Made by a program: the position numbers and the translations under genes. From contig DJYC01000049.1 in the NCBI GenBank assembly GCA_002448445.1, forward strand, positions 1 to 24,142: DNA of 24,142 nucleotides, in the 5' to 3' direction. The notes under the pieces were generated by a model. That model searched no databases. It was not told where the DNA came from and worked only from the letters and a program-made list of their open reading frames with translations. Shown here piece after piece: positions 1 through 7,744 of the stretch. This DNA comes from Treponema sp. UBA6988. Lineage in GTDB: Bacteria > Spirochaetota > Spirochaetia > Treponematales > Treponemataceae. Each line of letters opens with the position of its first letter. Position 1 is the first letter of the stretch.

Positions 1-56
1 AAACCCCACCCTTCCCCGGCACGGTTTAGGGGTCTTACCCCTAAAAACCCCGTTTG
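1..56 (-). other. G-rich tract with small hairpin, non-coding
   Basis: Read on the minus strand this stretch has several runs of three or four G separated by short spacers. It also contains a perfect 6-bp hairpin (28-33 with 37-42, loop CTT). A similar CCCCTAAAAACCCC block recurs at 21775-21788. The rest of 1-209 is AT-rich, carries a short inverted repeat at 96-111 and shows no gene. The tract could be the edge of a dispersed repeat; its function is unknown. Confidence 0.4.
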
Positions 57-209
57 TTCCACAGGCTGATTTAAAATGATTCGATTCCATTTTTTGTTTA
101 AAAAATTAAACCATAAAAAAAAGGCTTGAAAAAACTTTATCTATTATGCACATTTTGAATTTTGGAAAAATACTTGACGAAAACAGGAATACGATGCAAA
201 GACACCCAA

Positions 210-2561
210 CTAGCTTTGCAGGAAGGTGGTGGCAACTGCGGCACAAAGGCCTGCAAAAACCGCAAGACCGATTACGTGGACAGGCACAAAGGAACTAAAG
301 GCAAGCGCGCCAAAAGAAATTGCCGTCGTAACAAAGGAAAGCAAAACTGCAAGAGGCTCAAGCCCACATTCTTCTCTTTGCAAGGAAGATTTTCTCTTTG
401 AACTTTCTGCCATATAGATAATGTAGTCAAGGCCAAGCCCAAAGACAAGAACCGCCCCTGTCATGCAAAAGAATTCTATCCTTGTGCCAGAAAGGACAAA
501 GACTGCCACAATAGAAAGCACGCTCGCAAGAGGAACAAGCACAATCTTTGCAAGTTGCCTAAAGCCATAAAAGAACTTTAGCATAAGAGCAATAAGCACA
601 AAGGCAAGCAAAAAGGTCTTTGCAATAAATTGGGAAAGCTGGTCCAAGCCTAAGCTTATGTCCTCTGCCTTGTTCATAAAAACAAGCCCTGGTATTTTTT
701 CCGCAAGCAAGCGGCATTCATCCTTGCTAATAATTTTTCTTGGCATAAAGACTGAATAATATTTTTTGCCAATCTTGCCAAGCCAAAGATTTTCCGTTAA
801 AGAAGAAAATGCTTTGGGTAAGTCAGAAGGCAAGACATAAGAGTTTAAAGAATTAGCAAATTCATTTTTTATGGCCAAAGAGTTTTCATTAATTGAAAGC
901 TCATCGTCAAAGCCTATGTTTGCAAGCTGCCCTTCAAGACTGGAAAGAAGAATCTCTACAGCAGCCCTTGATTCATCCTGCCTCTTTTTTGAAGGAGCAA
1001 ACAATGATGTGCAAATCCCACCAGAAAAGCCATGTCCTTCCTGCAAAAGCAAAAGCTCTTCTGTCTGCAACACGGATTCAGCATCATCACCGCTTACCAA
1101 AAACCAGGCAGGAGAAGTCTGCCCTGTTAACCTTGCGCTAAGAATCGTGTCTTCCTTTAGCCGCCCCTCCATTTTGTAGAGAGAGGCAATATCGTTTCTT
1201 ATGCACACATCCTTTCTGTGCACTAAAACTGTCAGCAAAGAAAATGCAAAAAATGCCAGCAAAAGCATGCAGCGGTATTTTTTCTTTAAATTGAATTTTT
1301 GAATTGAAATAGGAAGCCGCTTTTTGGGCAAGCTAAGACAGGGGTAAATGCAGACGGACGTAAGGAAGGAACTCATTATGCCCGCAAAAGAAAAAACCGC
1401 AACCTGGCGCAAAAGTTCAAATGGAGCAAAAAACAAAAGAAGATAGCATATTTCCGTACTTGCAAGAGAAAGCAAAAGTCCTGTAAAGATTTTTCTTCTT
1501 ATCTCGGAACCGCTTTGCAAAGAAAGGTCTGCCCTCCAGTGAATAAAAAAATGCAGGCTGTAGTCAATGCAGGAACCAATCAGCGAAGTGCCAAAGACAA
1601 GTGCCGTAAGTTGGACCTTTCCAAGCAAAAGATGTGTTGCAGAAAAAGCGGCCGCACAAGAAAGAGCCACCGCAAAAACAGAAAGCGCTATGGGCAAAAA
1701 ACTTTTGAACACAAAAAACAGAATAAGAACAACCGCAATCATGCTAAGAATGCCGATTACAGAAATTTCTTTGGAAGCAGAAAGCGAACTTTTGTAGCTA
1801 TGGAAAGGAGTGCCGGAAAAAACAAAACGGCAACTGTCCTTTTCCAAGGGAAGGCATTCCTTGTAAACAAGAGCCACACCGTTTTTGCCGCCACCAAGAG
1901 AAGAGCCCTTCTTGCTCATTCCACCCCTAATGGCCACATACCAAAGCCCGTCCAGTTCTGCGGCAAGCACTCCATCTTTCGGAGAAAGCAAGGAAGCAGA
2001 AGACGAAAGAAGCGAAAGGTAGCCGCGAAGGATAATGTCGTCCAGCATAAAGGGATCGCTATCCATATTTTCAAGAGGAGCAAGGCTAAAGGCACCGTAA
2101 ATTTTTGAAAAAGCTTCATCCCCAAAAGCAGATGCCGCGTCGTCAGAAGATTTTATTTCATCAGCAGTAGCTTTTGGCAAAAGATTAAAGCGCTTGCTGT
2201 GAACAAAAGATGCTATTTCTTCAGAAGAAAAAGATGAAGCGTTCACTTCAAGAAAGGAAAATTCATCGTGACCGGAAAGCTTTTCAAAGGCCTCTAGGGC
2301 AGCTTCCTTTGCCTTGGAAAATTCAGCGTTGCCTGCAAAAATAAAAAAATTGTTTCCAGTCCGTTCAGACAAGAGGGAATCCGCAGCCTGAATTTCTTTT
2401 GCGGAAAGGGAGGATGGCATCATGGAAAAAAGATTTGACTCTACATTAAGTCCCTTGCCAAAAAAAACAGAAGCTAAAAATCCTACAAAAAGAACTGCGT
2501 GGAAAAAGCCCCAAAGACAAACAAAAAATTTATTTTGCCTCAAAATAATATTTTTCTTCAT
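210..2561 (-). CDS. MMPL/RND-family lipid exporter, ApeM-like
   Basis: This 783-residue inner-membrane protein has the two-half MMPL layout: an N-terminal helix, a large periplasmic domain, a helix bundle, then the same again. Each half carries the family's G-x(3)-D-Y type motif, seen as IGSCIDY in the first half and FGLGLDY in the second. Exporters of this kind sit in aryl-polyene clusters as ApeM and are thought to move the lipid-linked product out of the inner membrane. The start overlaps the end of the LolA-like gene by 32 bp, so translation is probably coupled, and no good Shine-Dalgarno is visible. The protein ends AVATTFLQS right after the last helix, slightly shorter than usual, so loss of a few terminal residues is possible. 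The two adjacent carrier/exporter genes argue for export of an outer-membrane lipid or pigment. Confidence 0.85.
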   Translation of the reverse strand: MKKNIILRQNKFFVCLWGFFHAVLFVGFLASVFFGKGLNVESNLFSMMPSSLSAKEIQAADSLLSERTGNNFFIFAGNAEFSKAKEAALEAFEKLSGHDEFSFLEVNASSFSSEEIASFVHSKRFNLLPKATADEIKSSDDAASAFGDEAFSKIYGAFSLAPLENMDSDPFMLDDIILRGYLSLLSSSASLLSPKDGVLAAELDGLWYVAIRGGMSKKGSSLGGGKNGVALVYKECLPLEKDSCRFVFSGTPFHSYKSSLSASKEISVIGILSMIAVVLILFFVFKSFLPIALSVFAVALSCAAAFSATHLLLGKVQLTALVFGTSLIGSCIDYSLHFFIHWRADLSLQSGSEIRRKIFTGLLLSLASTEICYLLLFFAPFELLRQVAVFSFAGIMSSFLTSVCIYPCLSLPKKRLPISIQKFNLKKKYRCMLLLAFFAFSLLTVLVHRKDVCIRNDIASLYKMEGRLKEDTILSARLTGQTSPAWFLVSGDDAESVLQTEELLLLQEGHGFSGGICTSLFAPSKKRQDESRAAVEILLSSLEGQLANIGFDDELSINENSLAIKNEFANSLNSYVLPSDLPKAFSSLTENLWLGKIGKKYYSVFMPRKIISKDECRLLAEKIPGLVFMNKAEDISLGLDQLSQFIAKTFLLAFVLIALMLKFFYGFRQLAKIVLVPLASVLSIVAVFVLSGTRIEFFCMTGAVLVFGLGLDYIIYMAESSKRKSSLQREECGLEPLAVLLSFVTTAISFGALAFSSFVPVHVIGLAVFAGLCAAVATTFLQS

Positions 2562-3171
2562 CAGAAAGAATCTCTTTTACCTGCTGTTTTGTAAGTGTGT
2601 ATTTTATGTCTTCCCCATTCTGCTGAAAAAGAGTTACGCTGTCCAATCGGGAATCCCCATTAAGGTTAACTCCCTCAAGCTCTATTTTCTTCATGAAGGA
2701 AGCAAGATTTTCGTTTTTTGGAAGCAGGAAAATTTTCCATCCGCCGGAAGAAGAATCCTCGTAGACAACATTGAAATTTGAATTCAAGTTTTCCATGTCG
2801 CCCTTAAAAATTGAAGAAAAGGAAGCAGAAAAACTGGAAAAATCATTGTTTTCGGGAATATCAAGGACGGATCTTCTGCCGTCTGAATTTGTTAGGATTA
2901 TCTGGCCGTCCGTAATGGTAGAAATAGAACGCACAGGCTTTAGCGTGTTCCAGACAATGCCCTTGCTTGAAATTATAAAAGTTCCGGATGACTTTAAAAG
3001 ACGGTTTTTGCCGTTAACGATGACGCTCTTTTCCTGAACAAATTCCCCAACTGTATTTGCGTGGCTGGTAAGATTTTTTAGCACGTCATTCACAGACATG
3101 TCTTTTGCAAAGGCATTTATGCCTAAAGATAAAAATAATATTGAAAAAACACGTAAAAAATACTTTTTCAT
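2530..3171 (-). CDS. LolA-like periplasmic lipid carrier, ApeL-like
   Basis: This 213-residue protein has a clear signal peptide (hydrophobic stretch, cleavage after NAFA near residue 22). A LolA-type half-barrel follows, with the N-terminal pattern of short helix, FVQEKSV strand and the GTFIIS / GIVWNTLKPVRS strands. LolA relatives beside MMPL exporters occur in aryl-polyene clusters (ApeL), where they are thought to ferry a hydrophobic product across the periplasm rather than lipoproteins. The start is supported by AGAAGG five bases before the ATG and by a promoter ending about 25 bp upstream. The gene heads a two-gene unit with the exporter, which it overlaps by 32 bp. Substrate is inferred from context only. 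Confidence 0.8.
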   Translation of the reverse strand: MKKYFLRVFSILFLSLGINAFAKDMSVNDVLKNLTSHANTVGEFVQEKSVIVNGKNRLLKSSGTFIISSKGIVWNTLKPVRSISTITDGQIILTNSDGRRSVLDIPENNDFSSFSASFSSIFKGDMENLNSNFNVVYEDSSSGGWKIFLLPKNENLASFMKKIELEGVNLNGDSRLDSVTLFQQNGEDIKYTLTKQQVKEILSDEEKYYFEAK

Positions 3172-3195
3172 AGAAACCTTCTGTCGTTATAACAA

Positions 3196-3224
3196 AGAAT
3201 ATAACAATTTGTTACAAATTTCAA
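3196..3224 (-). promoter_or_regulatory. Promoter of the lolA-mmpl unit
   Basis: On the minus strand, TTGAAA (3224-3219) is followed after 17 bp by TATTCT (3201-3196). The leader of about 20 nt carries AGAAGG before the ATG at 3171. The surrounding 158-bp gap (3172-3329) holds no gene; an imperfect inverted repeat lies at 3282-3314 without a T-run. Confidence 0.5.
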
Positions 3225-3329
3225 TATGAAATTTCAATATTAATTTATTTCTTTTGGCAAGGGCTCTACGCTAAACGGAACTCAATTTTGGGCTTCACTC
3301 CCAGAAAAAATTGATTTTCATGCAAACAT

Positions 3330-3854
3330 CTATTTTTCCCCACCGGCAATCTCGTTAAAGAGGGCCTGGTAAAGGGTTGCCTTGTCGCGGTTTGTGTTGC
3401 GGATTGTAGATGCCATGCGCCTGGCAAGCACTAAAAGAACCCTGTAGCCCAAAACCGGCTCCTTTTTGCAAAGGGCATGGAATTTCTTGCTGGAAAAAAC
3501 AAGAACCGTGCAGTCTGTAAGGGCTGTAACAGTTGCGCTTCTTACGTCATTGCTTATGAGGGCTGTTTCCCCAAAGAAGATGTTCATAGAATCATCAAGG
3601 TCTGCAAGGGCAATTGGGTCTCCGTCCGGAGTGTTTCTTGAAATATGCACCGAGCCGGAATTCAGTATGAAGAATTCATCCCCTTCTTCACCTTCTTTGA
3701 TTATTACGTGCCCCTTCTTGAATTTTTTAAGAGAGATGTTTTCGTAAATCTGCGTAAGGATTTTCCTGTCTTCTTCCACATCCGGGTTAAAGCCGGAAAA
3801 AAGCTGAATCTTAGAAAGCTTTGGCAGAATGTCATTCAGGTATTTTTCTTCCAT
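3330..3854 (-). CDS. Stand-alone cyclic-nucleotide-binding protein
   Basis: This 174-residue soluble protein is essentially one CRP/PKA-type cyclic-nucleotide-binding (CNB) domain. The beta-barrel starts near residue 41 (SLKKFKKGHVIIKEGEEGDEF). The phosphate-binding cassette lies at about 93-109 and reads FGETALISNDVRSATV, with the glutamate (E96) and arginine (R105) that normally hold the ribose and phosphate both present. There is no DNA-binding helix-turn-helix and no enzymatic domain, so it probably acts on a partner protein. The ATG lies one base after the stop of the second channel gene, placing it in the same operon. The simplest reading is a detachable ligand-sensing subunit for the channels; this is inference. 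Which nucleotide it binds cannot be told from the sequence. Confidence 0.85.
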   Translation of the reverse strand: MEEKYLNDILPKLSKIQLFSGFNPDVEEDRKILTQIYENISLKKFKKGHVIIKEGEEGDEFFILNSGSVHISRNTPDGDPIALADLDDSMNIFFGETALISNDVRSATVTALTDCTVLVFSSKKFHALCKKEPVLGYRVLLVLARRMASTIRNTNRDKATLYQALFNEIAGGEK

Positions 3855-3855
3855 A

Positions 3856-5070
3856 TTATTTACCCGCCTTTGTAGTCTTTATGGCCTTTATGGCCTTTCC
3901 CCTGACAAATATTGCTTTGGAATTCCTTGGAATAACAAAATCATTTTTTGGGGCAAAGAGGGGATCATTGCTTTTAAGCGTCTTTACCTTTTGCAGATTG
4001 TCTATAATCTTGTTTATATCCGGGTTCTTTTGTGCCTCACGGAGGGCTTCCTTTCTGCGCTGCTGAAAGTTACCAGAATTAAGCAAAAGACCAACGATTA
4101 CCCCATTCTGTGCCCTTTTTGAAAGCTCATAAGTCTTTAGCTCACCGTAAGTCTTTCCAATAAAATCCTTGGGAATGTTGCCAATCAGAATTCCAGAATC
4201 CGCATCGTCGCTAATGAGTGTGCTGATTACGTTACTGTAGCCAAGACCGCCTGATGCACTTGCCAGAAGAATCTGCTCATAATCCTGGGTAAGAATAATC
4301 TCGTCGCAGTGGGCCATCTTTAGGTGGCGGTGGAATTTTGAGCTGAAGAGTTCCGCAACGGCATAGACTTCCTGGTTCATGCTTCTGATTGTAAGAAGGG
4401 CAAGAACTGTGCGGGAGTCAACCTCAAGTTCAGAATAATTTTTTGAGCGGTCAGAAATAACAAGCACGCGGGCAGCAGTTTTTATGCAGGCCCTGTTCAA
4501 AACGGATTCATCGGTAAAATCGCCGGAAACAAAATTCACTTCCTTGTAGCGGGGAAGGTTTAAAAGCTGGGATGTTTGCTCAACCGCTTCGTTTACCAAA
4601 ACAAGCAGGTCGGTAGAAATATCGGGATTGGAGCGCAATACCGTCTCTATGATTTTTTCAAAACCTGGCCGCCAACCGCAAATTATAAAATGTCCGCTAA
4701 TAGATTTTAATTTTTTCAAACCTTTGTCCTTCTTTTCTTGAATGTCAACAAACACGGCAGTAACCTTACCGCGTATGTAGCTGAAAAAAAATGTTCCCGT
4801 AATCAAAAGTGTGATAGCCGCAGCACGTCCTGGCAGAGACTCGCACACGTATTCAAAGTAGCCCGCAAAAACCGCAACGCACATAAAGTAGAAGGTGTCA
4901 AATCTTGTCTCTATTCCGCTATCTGTTTTTGTTTCCACCTTGTAAACGATTACGGTCATTGCAACTATCAAAGCCATAATCGCCAAAAAGATGTATGTGG
5001 CAGGGCTTTTAAAAATTATCCTGAGCGCATGGAAAAAACGCCTAAGCCTCACGTTATCCTTTTTCTTCAT
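3856..5070 (-). CDS. RCK/TrkA-N ion-channel-like protein 2, filter AGYFE
   Basis: This 404-residue protein has two membrane helices (about 23-44 and 83-106) flanking a pore-loop-like segment, then a TrkA-N/RCK Rossmann domain from about residue 125 (GHFIICGWRPGFEK). A C-terminal RCK_C-like part ends with the NDFVIPRNSKAIFVRG strand. This is the plan of two-TM potassium channels with cytoplasmic RCK gating domains. In place of the TVGYGD selectivity filter it reads VFAGYFE (67-73), keeping only the central G-Y. It is paralogous to the upstream gene at 5077-6207, with matching KTETKTDSGI-type loops and CGWR-x-GFEK motifs. It follows that gene by 6 bp and precedes the CNB gene by 1 bp. It may form a heteromer with its paralogue. 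Ion selectivity, if any, is unknown. Confidence 0.8.
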   Translation of the reverse strand: MKKKDNVRLRRFFHALRIIFKSPATYIFLAIMALIVAMTVIVYKVETKTDSGIETRFDTFYFMCVAVFAGYFEYVCESLPGRAAAITLLITGTFFFSYIRGKVTAVFVDIQEKKDKGLKKLKSISGHFIICGWRPGFEKIIETVLRSNPDISTDLLVLVNEAVEQTSQLLNLPRYKEVNFVSGDFTDESVLNRACIKTAARVLVISDRSKNYSELEVDSRTVLALLTIRSMNQEVYAVAELFSSKFHRHLKMAHCDEIILTQDYEQILLASASGGLGYSNVISTLISDDADSGILIGNIPKDFIGKTYGELKTYELSKRAQNGVIVGLLLNSGNFQQRRKEALREAQKNPDINKIIDNLQKVKTLKSNDPLFAPKNDFVIPRNSKAIFVRGKAIKAIKTTKAGK

Positions 5071-5076
5071 TTACCG

Positions 5077-6207
5077 CTAAGCCCCCTCTGTTCCTGCAAT
5101 AAGAATTACCTTGCTTGACTTTGGAATTACAAAATCAGACGGAGGTGTTAGCAGGGGTTCGTTGTATTTTTCAAGCTGCTGGTTGGATTCATCTTTCTTT
5201 AAAAGACGGTTGGCATCCGTATTAAGAAGGAGCCCAACAAGAATCATCTTTTCATCCTTTTTGTCGTAGTAGCTTTCAAGGTCGCCGTATGGCTTTCCTA
5301 CAAAAGCAGACGGAAGGGAGCGGATTAAGATTCCTGTATTATCATCATCGCCAATCAAAGTCTTTATTACGTTGGAATAACCCATTCCGCTTGAAGCCGT
5401 GGCAAGAAGGCTGTGCTCGTATGACTGGGTAAGGATAATCTCGTTGCAGCGTGCCATCTGAAGGTGCTCCTGAAGCTTTTCGTCCAGAAGCTCCGCCGCT
5501 ACGTAAACCTGTGGCTTTATTGACTTCATCGTAAGAACGGCAAGTACTGTGCGGGAGTCAATTTCCATGGCTGTGGTGCCGCCCGTAAAGTCCGCAATAA
5601 CAAGAACACGACCCGCAGTCTCTATGCCGGCGCGGTGCAGTGTTTCCGCATCAGAAAAATCGCCAGAGACATATTTTATTTCCTTAAAGCGTATGTCCTG
5701 CAAAATAGAAAGAACCTGCTCACTTGGAGCCGAATTCACAAGAACGATCATGTCGGGAGTAATGTCCGGGTTTGCAGAAAGCACGTTTTCCAAAAGTTTT
5801 TCAAAACCGCTTCTCCAGCCGCAAAGCAAAAAATGTCCTTTCATAGGCCTTATTTTTTTTAACCCCCTGTTGTTTTTGTTCTGAATATTCATTATTACGG
5901 AAGTGATTTTACCGATGATTACCGCCCAAACCGCCATGCCCAAAAGCAAAAGCAAAAGAGAGGCAAACCTTCCGGGAACAGACTTTACGTAAAAGTCATA
6001 ATAAGCCGCAACAACTGCAACGATTGTGTGCCAAACCGCATCGAACATTCCGGTAATGCCAGAGTCGGTTTTTGTTTCCGTTTTGTATACCACGTAGGTT
6101 GCCGCACAGATTATGATTCCTATAAGGATAAAAATGTAGAGGAAGGGATTTTTTAGTGTGCGTTTTATCCTGCGCCAAAAATGTGGCTGATTGTTACTCT
6201 TATTCAT
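5077..6207 (-). CDS. RCK/TrkA-N ion-channel-like protein 1, filter AAYYD
   Basis: This 376-residue paralogue of the downstream channel has helix 1 at about 21-42 and a pore-loop segment at 55-75. Helix 2 is at 81-105 and an RCK Rossmann domain starts at about 124 (GHFLLCGWRSGFEK). It ends with an RCK_C-like segment (SDFVIPKSSKVILIAG). The filter position reads VVAAYYD (65-71) instead of TVGYGD, so the conserved glycines are gone while the aromatic-acidic end is kept. The first GxGxxG glycines are replaced by CGWRxGF, as in some non-NAD-binding RCK domains. The ATG lies inside the end of the thioesterase gene (8-bp overlap), so the two are translationally coupled. Cation channel or a channel-derived sensor are both possible. 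Confidence 0.8.
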   Translation of the reverse strand: MNKSNNQPHFWRRIKRTLKNPFLYIFILIGIIICAATYVVYKTETKTDSGITGMFDAVWHTIVAVVAAYYDFYVKSVPGRFASLLLLLLGMAVWAVIIGKITSVIMNIQNKNNRGLKKIRPMKGHFLLCGWRSGFEKLLENVLSANPDITPDMIVLVNSAPSEQVLSILQDIRFKEIKYVSGDFSDAETLHRAGIETAGRVLVIADFTGGTTAMEIDSRTVLAVLTMKSIKPQVYVAAELLDEKLQEHLQMARCNEIILTQSYEHSLLATASSGMGYSNVIKTLIGDDDNTGILIRSLPSAFVGKPYGDLESYYDKKDEKMILVGLLLNTDANRLLKKDESNQQLEKYNEPLLTPPSDFVIPKSSKVILIAGTEGA

Positions 6208-6622
6208 TCAGCATCGCTTCCACTTTTTTTACAAAGATTTCCGGGCATACAAACATAGTCTCTCCGCTTGCAATGTTCACTCCCATCTGTGTGCTTTCCG
6301 CCTTTGTGGTAAGCTCTCCAGTTTTTGCATTGTAGAATTCATATTTTATCTTGATGCAGTTTTCCCACTCAACAAGAGTTGCAACTGCCCTTACCCTGTC
6401 CATAAAACGCAGCGAACGTACATATTTAAAATGAATGTCCACAAGGGGGAATGCCACCCCCGAAGCCTCCATATCATTGTAGTTGTATCCTATTTTGTTA
6501 AGAAGGGCACAGCGTGACGCCTCCATGTATTTTACGTAATTTCCGTGCCAGACAATCCGCATTGAGTCAACATCATAAAATTCAACATTAAAAACAATCT
6601 CTTCAGAAATATTTTTTTTCAT
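6200..6622 (-). CDS. Hotdog acyl-CoA/ACP thioesterase, ApeK-like
   Basis: This 140-residue protein belongs to the 4HBT/YbgC thioesterase type. The active-site segment EFYDVDSMRIVWHGNYVKYM (residues 14-33) carries the family's Asp (D19, with D17 nearby) and the His-Gly/Ala-Asn-Tyr element that lines the pocket. Family members hydrolyse acyl thioesters on CoA or ACP in the cytosol; in aryl-polyene clusters the ApeK thioesterase sits between ApeJ and ApeL, the same relative position as here. It is separated from the upstream acyltransferase by a 162-bp gap with a palindromic repeat. A TATAAT box lies only 8 bp before the ATG and there is no Shine-Dalgarno, so it appears to start its own, possibly leaderless, transcript that continues into the channel genes. 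Confidence 0.85.
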   Translation of the reverse strand: MKKNISEEIVFNVEFYDVDSMRIVWHGNYVKYMEASRCALLNKIGYNYNDMEASGVAFPLVDIHFKYVRSLRFMDRVRAVATLVEWENCIKIKYEFYNAKTGELTTKAESTQMGVNIASGETMFVCPEIFVKKVEAMLNE

Positions 6623-6630
6623 ACCAATAC

Positions 6631-6659
6631 ATTATATGTCATAAAACGCAAAAAGTCAT
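6631..6659 (-). promoter_or_regulatory. Promoter of thioesterase-channel-CNB unit, likely leaderless
   Basis: The consensus -10 TATAAT (6636-6631) lies 17 bp after a weak -35 ATGACT (6659-6654). The ATG at 6622 begins 8 nt after the -10, so transcription would begin at or within two bases of the start codon. Confidence 0.5.
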
Positions 6660-6678
6660 TCATTTTTTTTTGGCGGTT

Positions 6679-6766
6679 ACCTGCCGTACGGCAGGTCGGG
6701 CTATCCGCACTTCCGCTTTCGCTCCATACCTACGGTACGCCTCCGGCGGTGCTCCTATCCCTAACC
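6679..6766 (-). repeat. Dispersed palindromic repeat, GGGATAGGAGC type
   Basis: The element opens (plus strand) with an 18-nt perfect palindrome, ACCTGCCGTACGGCAGGT, at 6679-6696. TCGGGCTATCCGC, the core TCCGCTTTCGCTCC, a small CGCC/GGCG hairpin and GCTCCTATCCCTAACC follow. The core is the reverse complement of GGAGCGAAAGCGGA found in the copy at 21850-21944. It lies exactly between the acyltransferase and thioesterase genes and could attenuate read-through. Confidence 0.6.
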
Positions 6767-6784
6767 GGATTTTAAAGCAATATC

Positions 6785-7744
6785 TTACGCCCAGAAGTCA
6801 AAAAAGTTGTACCACTGGAAAGGATGCTCCATGCAATGCCCCTGCAAAACCTTGGCATATTCAAAAGAAAAATTCTGCAAATTCAAATCCCTGTTTTTTC
6901 TTCCGGGAAGGAATTGAACCCTGCTCTTTTTTACAAGCATATCATATTTTGAAGAAAATGTAATGTCTTTTGGCCGCAAAGCAAAAAAATAATATACTGG
7001 TGCTTCAATCATGGATGCCATTAAAAAAGTGCCGTAGGGAAAGGCCGCCTCTTTGCCAAGGAATTCCTGCTTTAGTGACCGCCCCGGAACAGAAGAGGAA
7101 ACCCTGTCCCCCATAAGAACCACAAGCCCGCCAGAGTCAACTTTTTGCTGAAGGTATTCAATCGTGCCAGCCCCAATCTGCTCAGTAGGAAGAACTTCCA
7201 TGTCTGCGCTAAGGTTTAGGGCAGCAATTGCCTTGTTGAACTTTGCGGTGGTCTTCATGTCTGCAACTGCGGTAACACCAACACGGATTGGCACTCCCGT
7301 CTCTCCAAAAGACGCAAAGCTTCGCAAAAGCTCAGAATTTCCAAGATGGCTTCCTATAAGAACCGCGCCTTTTTTTTGGGCAAGGATATTCTTTAGCTCC
7401 GCAGAATCATCATCAGAATAAATTATGCTGCTGAATTTTTTCTTTCCGCACCAGCCTTCAAATTTTTCTACAAGGCAGAGTGCAAATGAATATACCTGGG
7501 CATAAGTGTTCACGCGAATTTTCTTCTTGGCAAAAGTGCAAAGCTGTTTTTGAAAAAGGGATGCAGCGGCCCGGGCTTTGGGACAGGAAATCCAGTAGAA
7601 AAATACGACAGGAAAAGCAAGAAGAGCCAAAAGCCAGTGGGGAAGAATGCGGACAAGAAAAAGCGTAAGTTTTAGAGGTGTGTCGGAAGAGGCGGTTTCT
7701 TTTTGCTCATACCATGCACCACCACTATTGTTGGACTTAGCCAC
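6785..7744 (-). CDS. LpxL/HtrB-type acyltransferase, C-terminal half of ApeJ
   Basis: This 319-residue protein is of the lysophospholipid/lipid A acyltransferase family, with an N-terminal hydrophobic helix (about 27-48). The catalytic HxxxxE motif appears as HLGNSE in IGSHLGNSELLR. The substrate-pocket stretch GDRVSSSVPGRSLKQEFLG and AAFPYGTFLMASMIEAPVYYF are typical of this family. It would transfer an acyl chain to a lipid acceptor at the inner membrane. The GTG at 7744 is chosen because GGAGG lies seven bases upstream and the start overlaps the glycosyltransferase stop by 8 bp; a TTG at 7783 would give a 47-bp overlap and no such site. In many aryl-polyene loci this domain is fused to the glycosyltransferase as ApeJ; here the two are separate genes. 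Confidence 0.85.
   Translation of the reverse strand: MAKSNNSGGAWYEQKETASSDTPLKLTLFLVRILPHWLLALLAFPVVFFYWISCPKARAAASLFQKQLCTFAKKKIRVNTYAQVYSFALCLVEKFEGWCGKKKFSSIIYSDDDSAELKNILAQKKGAVLIGSHLGNSELLRSFASFGETGVPIRVGVTAVADMKTTAKFNKAIAALNLSADMEVLPTEQIGAGTIEYLQQKVDSGGLVVLMGDRVSSSVPGRSLKQEFLGKEAAFPYGTFLMASMIEAPVYYFFALRPKDITFSSKYDMLVKKSRVQFLPGRKNRDLNLQNFSFEYAKVLQGHCMEHPFQWYNFFDFWA

Noticed and set aside
96..111. Terminator of the exporter gene
   Set aside because: The stem is GTTTAA/TTAAAC only, with A rather than T following on the minus strand.
1515..2108. 197-codon plus-strand frame, very Lys/Arg-rich
   Set aside because: Lies wholly antisense to the exporter gene, has unnatural composition and no ribosome-binding site.
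3282..3314. Terminator after the CNB gene
   Set aside because: An imperfect inverted repeat exists but it is AT-rich with a bulge and has no T-run in the direction of transcription.
3330..6207. CBASS-type anti-phage system (channel effector plus nucleotide sensor)
   Set aside because: No CD-NTase or other second-messenger synthase is in the operon, and the CNB domain is of the cAMP-receptor type; kept only as a channel-sensor module.
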